Positions 61,034-64,000 of a DNA stretch of 64,000 nt are shown piece after piece. The translations under genes were made by a program, and so were the position numbers. The DNA lies in contig CBDIDO010000003.1 of the NCBI GenBank assembly GCA_965277735.1, positions 1,178,001 to 1,242,000 on the forward strand, read 5' to 3'. Each line of letters starts with the position of its first letter. Position 1 is the first letter of the stretch. The notes below the pieces were generated by a model that had not been told where the DNA came from, ran no database searches, and saw only the letters and a list, made by a program, of their open reading frames with translations. This stretch comes from RH-AL1 sp965277735 (GTDB taxonomy: Bacteria > Pseudomonadota > Alphaproteobacteria > Rhizobiales > Beijerinckiaceae).

Positions 61034-64000
61034 TCAGCTACACCCGCTCGTTCCGCCGCACGTGTCGCATTTCAGGCACGTCCCATTCCGCACCAGCGTG
61101 AAGTTGCCGCACTCGCCGCAGGCTTCGCCCGTGTACCCCTTCATCCGCGCGACCGTGCGCTTCTCGGCGGTGGACACCTCCGGTTCCACCGCGCCGAGGT
61201 CGTGCAGGGCGGCGGCGACGTCGCGCAGCGCGGTCTCGGCGGTCTCGTCCGGCTTCAGGGCCGTCGCGCCGTGGCTGGCGAGCATCGGCGAGGCGAGTGC
61301 CGTCGGCACCTGCGGGCCGACGAAGGAGCCGTAGGTGCTGCCCTGCACCAGCATCAGCTTGTCGGCCTTGTTGCGCACGAACCCTTTGGAGACGAACTTC
61401 TGCGTCGCCGCCGGCACCTCGGGCGCGGGCCCCTTGCCCTGCGTCTCGCCGCCGCCGAGCACGTCGTGGCCGATCTCGCTCGGGTCGACATGCGCGAGGT
61501 CGTTGCGGCCGAGATACGAGATCGCCAGCTCGCGGAACACGTAGTCGAGGATCGACGTCGCGTTCTTGATCGCGTCGTTGCCCTGCACGAAGCCGGCGGG
61601 CTCGAAGCGGGTGAACGTGAAGGCATCGACATATTCGTCGAGCGGCACGCCGTATTGCAGGCCGACCGAGATCGCGATGGCGAAATTATTCATCAGGCTG
61701 CGGAAGGCGGCACCCTCCTTGTGCATGTCGATGAAGATCTCGCCGATGCGGCCGTCCTGATACTCGCCGGTGCGCAGGTACACCTTGTGGCCGCCGACGA
61801 CGGCCTTCTGGGTGTAGCCCTTGCGGCGGTCGGGCAGGCGCTCGCGGTCGCGCACCCGCTCGACGCGCTCCACCACCCGCTCGACGATCCGCTCGGCGAT
61901 GGCGGCGGCGCGGGCCGGCAGCGGCGCCGCCTGGATCGCGTCCAGCGCCTCGTCGAGCTCGTCCTCGTCGTCGGCGATCAGTTGGGCGTTCAACGGCTGC
62001 GACAGCTTCGAGCCGTCGCGGTAGAGCGCGTTGGCCTTCAGCGCGAGGCGCCAGGAGAGCATGTAGGCCTCCTTGCAATCCTCCACACTCGCGTCGTTCG
62101 GCATGTTGATCGTCTTCGAGATCGCGCCCGAGATGAACGGCTGCGCCGCCGCCATCATGCGGATGTGGCTGTCGACCGACAGGTAGCGCTTGCCGGTGCG
62201 CCCGCACGGGTTGGCGCAGTCGAACACGGTATAGTGCTCGAGCTTGAGGTGCGGCGCGCCTTCGACCGTCATCGCCCCGCAGACGTGCACGTTGGCGGCC
62301 TCGATCTCGGGCTTGGTGAAGCCGAGATGGGTAAGCACGTCGAACGCCGGGTCTTCCAGCTTTTCTGCCGGCACGTGCAGCTCGTTGAGCAGAAAGTCGA
62401 CGCCGAGCGTCCACTTGTTGAAGACGAACTTGATGTCGAAGGCCGACGCCAGCGCCTTCTCGACCTCTTCGAGCTTGGCGTCGGTGAAGCCCTTCGCCTT
62501 CAGCGTCGTGTGGTTGACGCCCGGCGCTTGGCGCAGCGAGCCGTGGCCGACGGCGAACACTTCGATCTCGGCGATGTCGCTCTCGCGATAGCCGAGCGTG
62601 CGCAGCGCGTCCGGCACCGCGCGGTTGATGATCTTGAAGTAGCCGCCGCCGGCGAGCTTCTTGAACTTGACCAGCGCGAAATCAGGCTCGATCCCGGTCG
62701 TGTCGCAATCCATCACGAGGCCGATCGTGCCGGTCGGGGCGACGACGGAGGTCTGCGCGTTGCGATAGCCGTGCTGCTCGCCCATTGCCACCGCGCGATC
62801 CCAGGCGGCCGCGGCCGCATCGGCGAGGCGCTGGTCGGGCAGGGCGGCACGGTCGAGCGGCACCGGTGCGATGGACAGGGCCTCGTAGCCCGTCGCCTCG
62901 CCATGCGCGGCGCGACGATGGTTGCGCATCACACGAAGCATCGAGTCGCGGTTCTCTTGGAAGCGCGCAAAGGGACCCCTTTCGCGCGCCATCTCGGCGG
63001 AGGTCGCGTAGCAGATGCCGGTCATGATCGCCGAGATCGCGCCGCAGAACGCGCGGCCCTCGTCGCTGTCGTAGGCGAGGCCGCCCGACATCAGGTAGCC
63101 GCCGATGTTCGCGTAGCCGAGGCCGAGCGTGCGGTAGTCGTAGGAGAGCTGCGCGATCTCGCGGCTCGGGAACTGCGCCATCAGCACCGAGATCTCGAGC
63201 ACCACGGTCCACAGCCGCACGGCGTGCTCGTAGGCCTCGATGTCGAACGAGCGATCATCCCGCCGGAACTGCATGAGGTTCAGCGAGGCGAGATTGCATG
63301 CCGTGTCGTCGAGGAACATGTACTCGGAGCACGGGTTCGACGCGACGATCTCACCGCCGGCGGGGCAGGTGTGCCAGTCGTTGATCGTCGTGTGGTACTG
63401 CAGGCCCGGGTCGGCCGAGTGCCATGCCGCATGGCCGATCTTGTCCCACAGGTCGCGGGCCTTCAGCGTCTTGTGCACCTGGCCGGTGACGCGCTTCGTC
63501 AGGTTCCAGTCGCCGTCGCTCTCCACCGCCTCGAGGAACGCATCGGTGATGCGGACGGAATTGTTGGAGTTCTGACCGGCGACGGTGAGATAAGCGTCCG
63601 AATCCCAGTCGAGCGTATAGGTGTCGAGCTTCAGGTCGGAAAACCCCTGGCGGGCGAACTGGATGATCTTGCGGATCGACGCGTCCGGCACGAAGGCGCG
63701 GCGCGCGAGCTTGATCTCCTTCTTGAGGTTCGGGTTCTTCTCGGGATCGAAGCAGGCGTCGCCGTCGCCCTGGCAATTGACGCAGGCCTTCAGGATCGCC
63801 TTCAGGTGCTTCTGCATCGCCTTCGAGCCGGCGACGAGGGCGGCGACCTTGTCCTCCTCCTTCACCTTCCAGTCGATGTAGGCCTCGATATCCGGATGGT
63901 CGGCATCGACGACGACCATCTTGGCGGCGCGCCGCGTCGTGCCGCCCGACTTGATGGCGCCGGCCGCGCGGTCGCCGATCTTGAGGAAGCTCATCAGGCC
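61034..64000 (-). CDS. nrdJ: Vitamin B12-dependent (class II) ribonucleotide reductase, partial
   Basis: Adenosylcobalamin-dependent ribonucleoside-diphosphate reductase lacking its N-terminal part, which lies beyond the window end; 988 codons are present. The NPCSEYMF active-site segment (Asn-Cys-Glu), ACNLASLNLMQF, and SLRQAPGVNHTTLKAKG are typical. The C-terminus has CGECGNFTLVRNGTCLKCDTCGG, a zinc-ribbon, and terminal GCS with redox-active cysteines. It converts ribonucleotides to deoxyribonucleotides without oxygen-dependent radical cofactor, needing B12. The high-GC coding is clean with no indels, a useful contrast to the decayed region. Confidence 0.96.
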   Translation of the reverse strand, partial: GLMSFLKIGDRAAGAIKSGGTTRRAAKMVVVDADHPDIEAYIDWKVKEEDKVAALVAGSKAMQKHLKAILKACVNCQGDGDACFDPEKNPNLKKEIKLARRAFVPDASIRKIIQFARQGFSDLKLDTYTLDWDSDAYLTVAGQNSNNSVRITDAFLEAVESDGDWNLTKRVTGQVHKTLKARDLWDKIGHAAWHSADPGLQYHTTINDWHTCPAGGEIVASNPCSEYMFLDDTACNLASLNLMQFRRDDRSFDIEAYEHAVRLWTVVLEISVLMAQFPSREIAQLSYDYRTLGLGYANIGGYLMSGGLAYDSDEGRAFCGAISAIMTGICYATSAEMARERGPFARFQENRDSMLRVMRNHRRAAHGEATGYEALSIAPVPLDRAALPDQRLADAAAAAWDRAVAMGEQHGYRNAQTSVVAPTGTIGLVMDCDTTGIEPDFALVKFKKLAGGGYFKIINRAVPDALRTLGYRESDIAEIEVFAVGHGSLRQAPGVNHTTLKAKGFTDAKLEEVEKALASAFDIKFVFNKWTLGVDFLLNELHVPAEKLEDPAFDVLTHLGFTKPEIEAANVHVCGAMTVEGAPHLKLEHYTVFDCANPCGRTGKRYLSVDSHIRMMAAAQPFISGAISKTINMPNDASVEDCKEAYMLSWRLALKANALYRDGSKLSQPLNAQLIADDEDELDEALDAIQAAPLPARAAAIAERIVERVVERVERVRDRERLPDRRKGYTQKAVVGGHKVYLRTGEYQDGRIGEIFIDMHKEGAAFRSLMNNFAIAISVGLQYGVPLDEYVDAFTFTRFEPAGFVQGNDAIKNATSILDYVFRELAISYLGRNDLAHVDPSEIGHDVLGGGETQGKGPAPEVPAATQKFVSKGFVRNKADKLMLVQGSTYGSFVGPQVPTALASPMLASHGATALKPDETAETALRDVAAALHDLGAVEPEVSTAEKRTVARMKGYTGEACGECGNFTLVRNGTCLKCDTCGGTSGCS

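Overview
The window looks like part of the chromosome, or a large replicon, of a high-GC alphaproteobacterium, probably of the Hyphomicrobiales. This is an inference from GC-rich codon use, frequent ATGA/GTGA gene overlaps, a class II (B12-dependent) ribonucleotide reductase at the right edge, and many catabolic gene clusters of the kind found in soil and plant-associated members. The only housekeeping gene seen is nrdJ (61.0-64.0 kb, cut by the window edge). Almost everything else is accessory: catabolic operons separated by insertion sequences and decayed genes. No rRNA, complete tRNA or CRISPR array was seen.

Region by region. 0-14.1 kb: a catabolic cluster with a PEP-mutase/isocitrate-lyase family enzyme, an SDR, an MBL hydrolase, a GMC oxidoreductase, an NmrA-like protein, a dienelactone-hydrolase-like enzyme and an MFS transporter. 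It holds two copies of a three-gene module (FAD aromatic-type monooxygenase, isochorismatase-fold hydrolase, Asp/Glu-racemase/maleate-isomerase-fold protein). 14.1-15.7 kb: abutting remnants of an aldehyde dehydrogenase, an aldo/keto reductase and an AraC regulator. 15.9-20.4 kb: a LysR gene divergent from a tandem set of epoxide-hydrolase-like enzymes (one internally deleted), a VOC protein and a broken LysR gene. 20.7-23.6 kb: an IS91-type transposase with a frameshifted tyrosine recombinase, then a second decayed integrase. 23.8-28.1 kb: a MocR-type regulator, a molybdopterin oxidoreductase and a cupin. 28.1-29.6 kb: an IS5-like element with a passenger ORF. 30.0-35.5 kb: a LysR gene divergent from a lyase / MaoC hydratase / CoA-transferase operon resembling the itaconate-degrading ripCBA set, followed by a frameshifted pyruvate oxidase. 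35.7-43.1 kb: a decayed zone with transposase fragments, an IS5-like and an IS630 element, and broken arsB-like and YdcZ-like genes, plus one intact secreted hydrolase. 43.1-44.2 kb: a ketopantoate-reductase family gene. 44.5-53.4 kb: an eight-gene operon joining a complete LIV-type ABC importer to three flavin-dependent enzymes of organosulfur metabolism. 53.5-56.2 kb: an IS3 element interrupted by an IS30 element. 56.6-60.9 kb: a three-gene unit (65-aa protein, ImmA/IrrE-type metalloprotease, SF2 helicase with a possible C-terminal nuclease) that looks like an undescribed defence or stress cassette. 61.0-64.0 kb: nrdJ.

How the genes fit together. The 30-35 kb operon would take a C5 dicarboxylate through CoA activation, hydration and cleavage to acetyl-CoA plus pyruvate, with pyruvate oxidase using the pyruvate. 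The 44-53 kb operon would import an organosulfur compound and desulfurise it with reduced flavin. The 0-14 kb cluster has the enzyme types of ring hydroxylation and downstream amide hydrolysis and isomerisation, but no ring-cleavage dioxygenase is visible, so its substrate stays open. Decay between 14 and 43 kb is heavy and often takes the form of single-base indels in short homopolymers. Either this region is really degrading or the assembly has residual indel errors; the operons at 44-53 kb and 56-64 kb read through cleanly.
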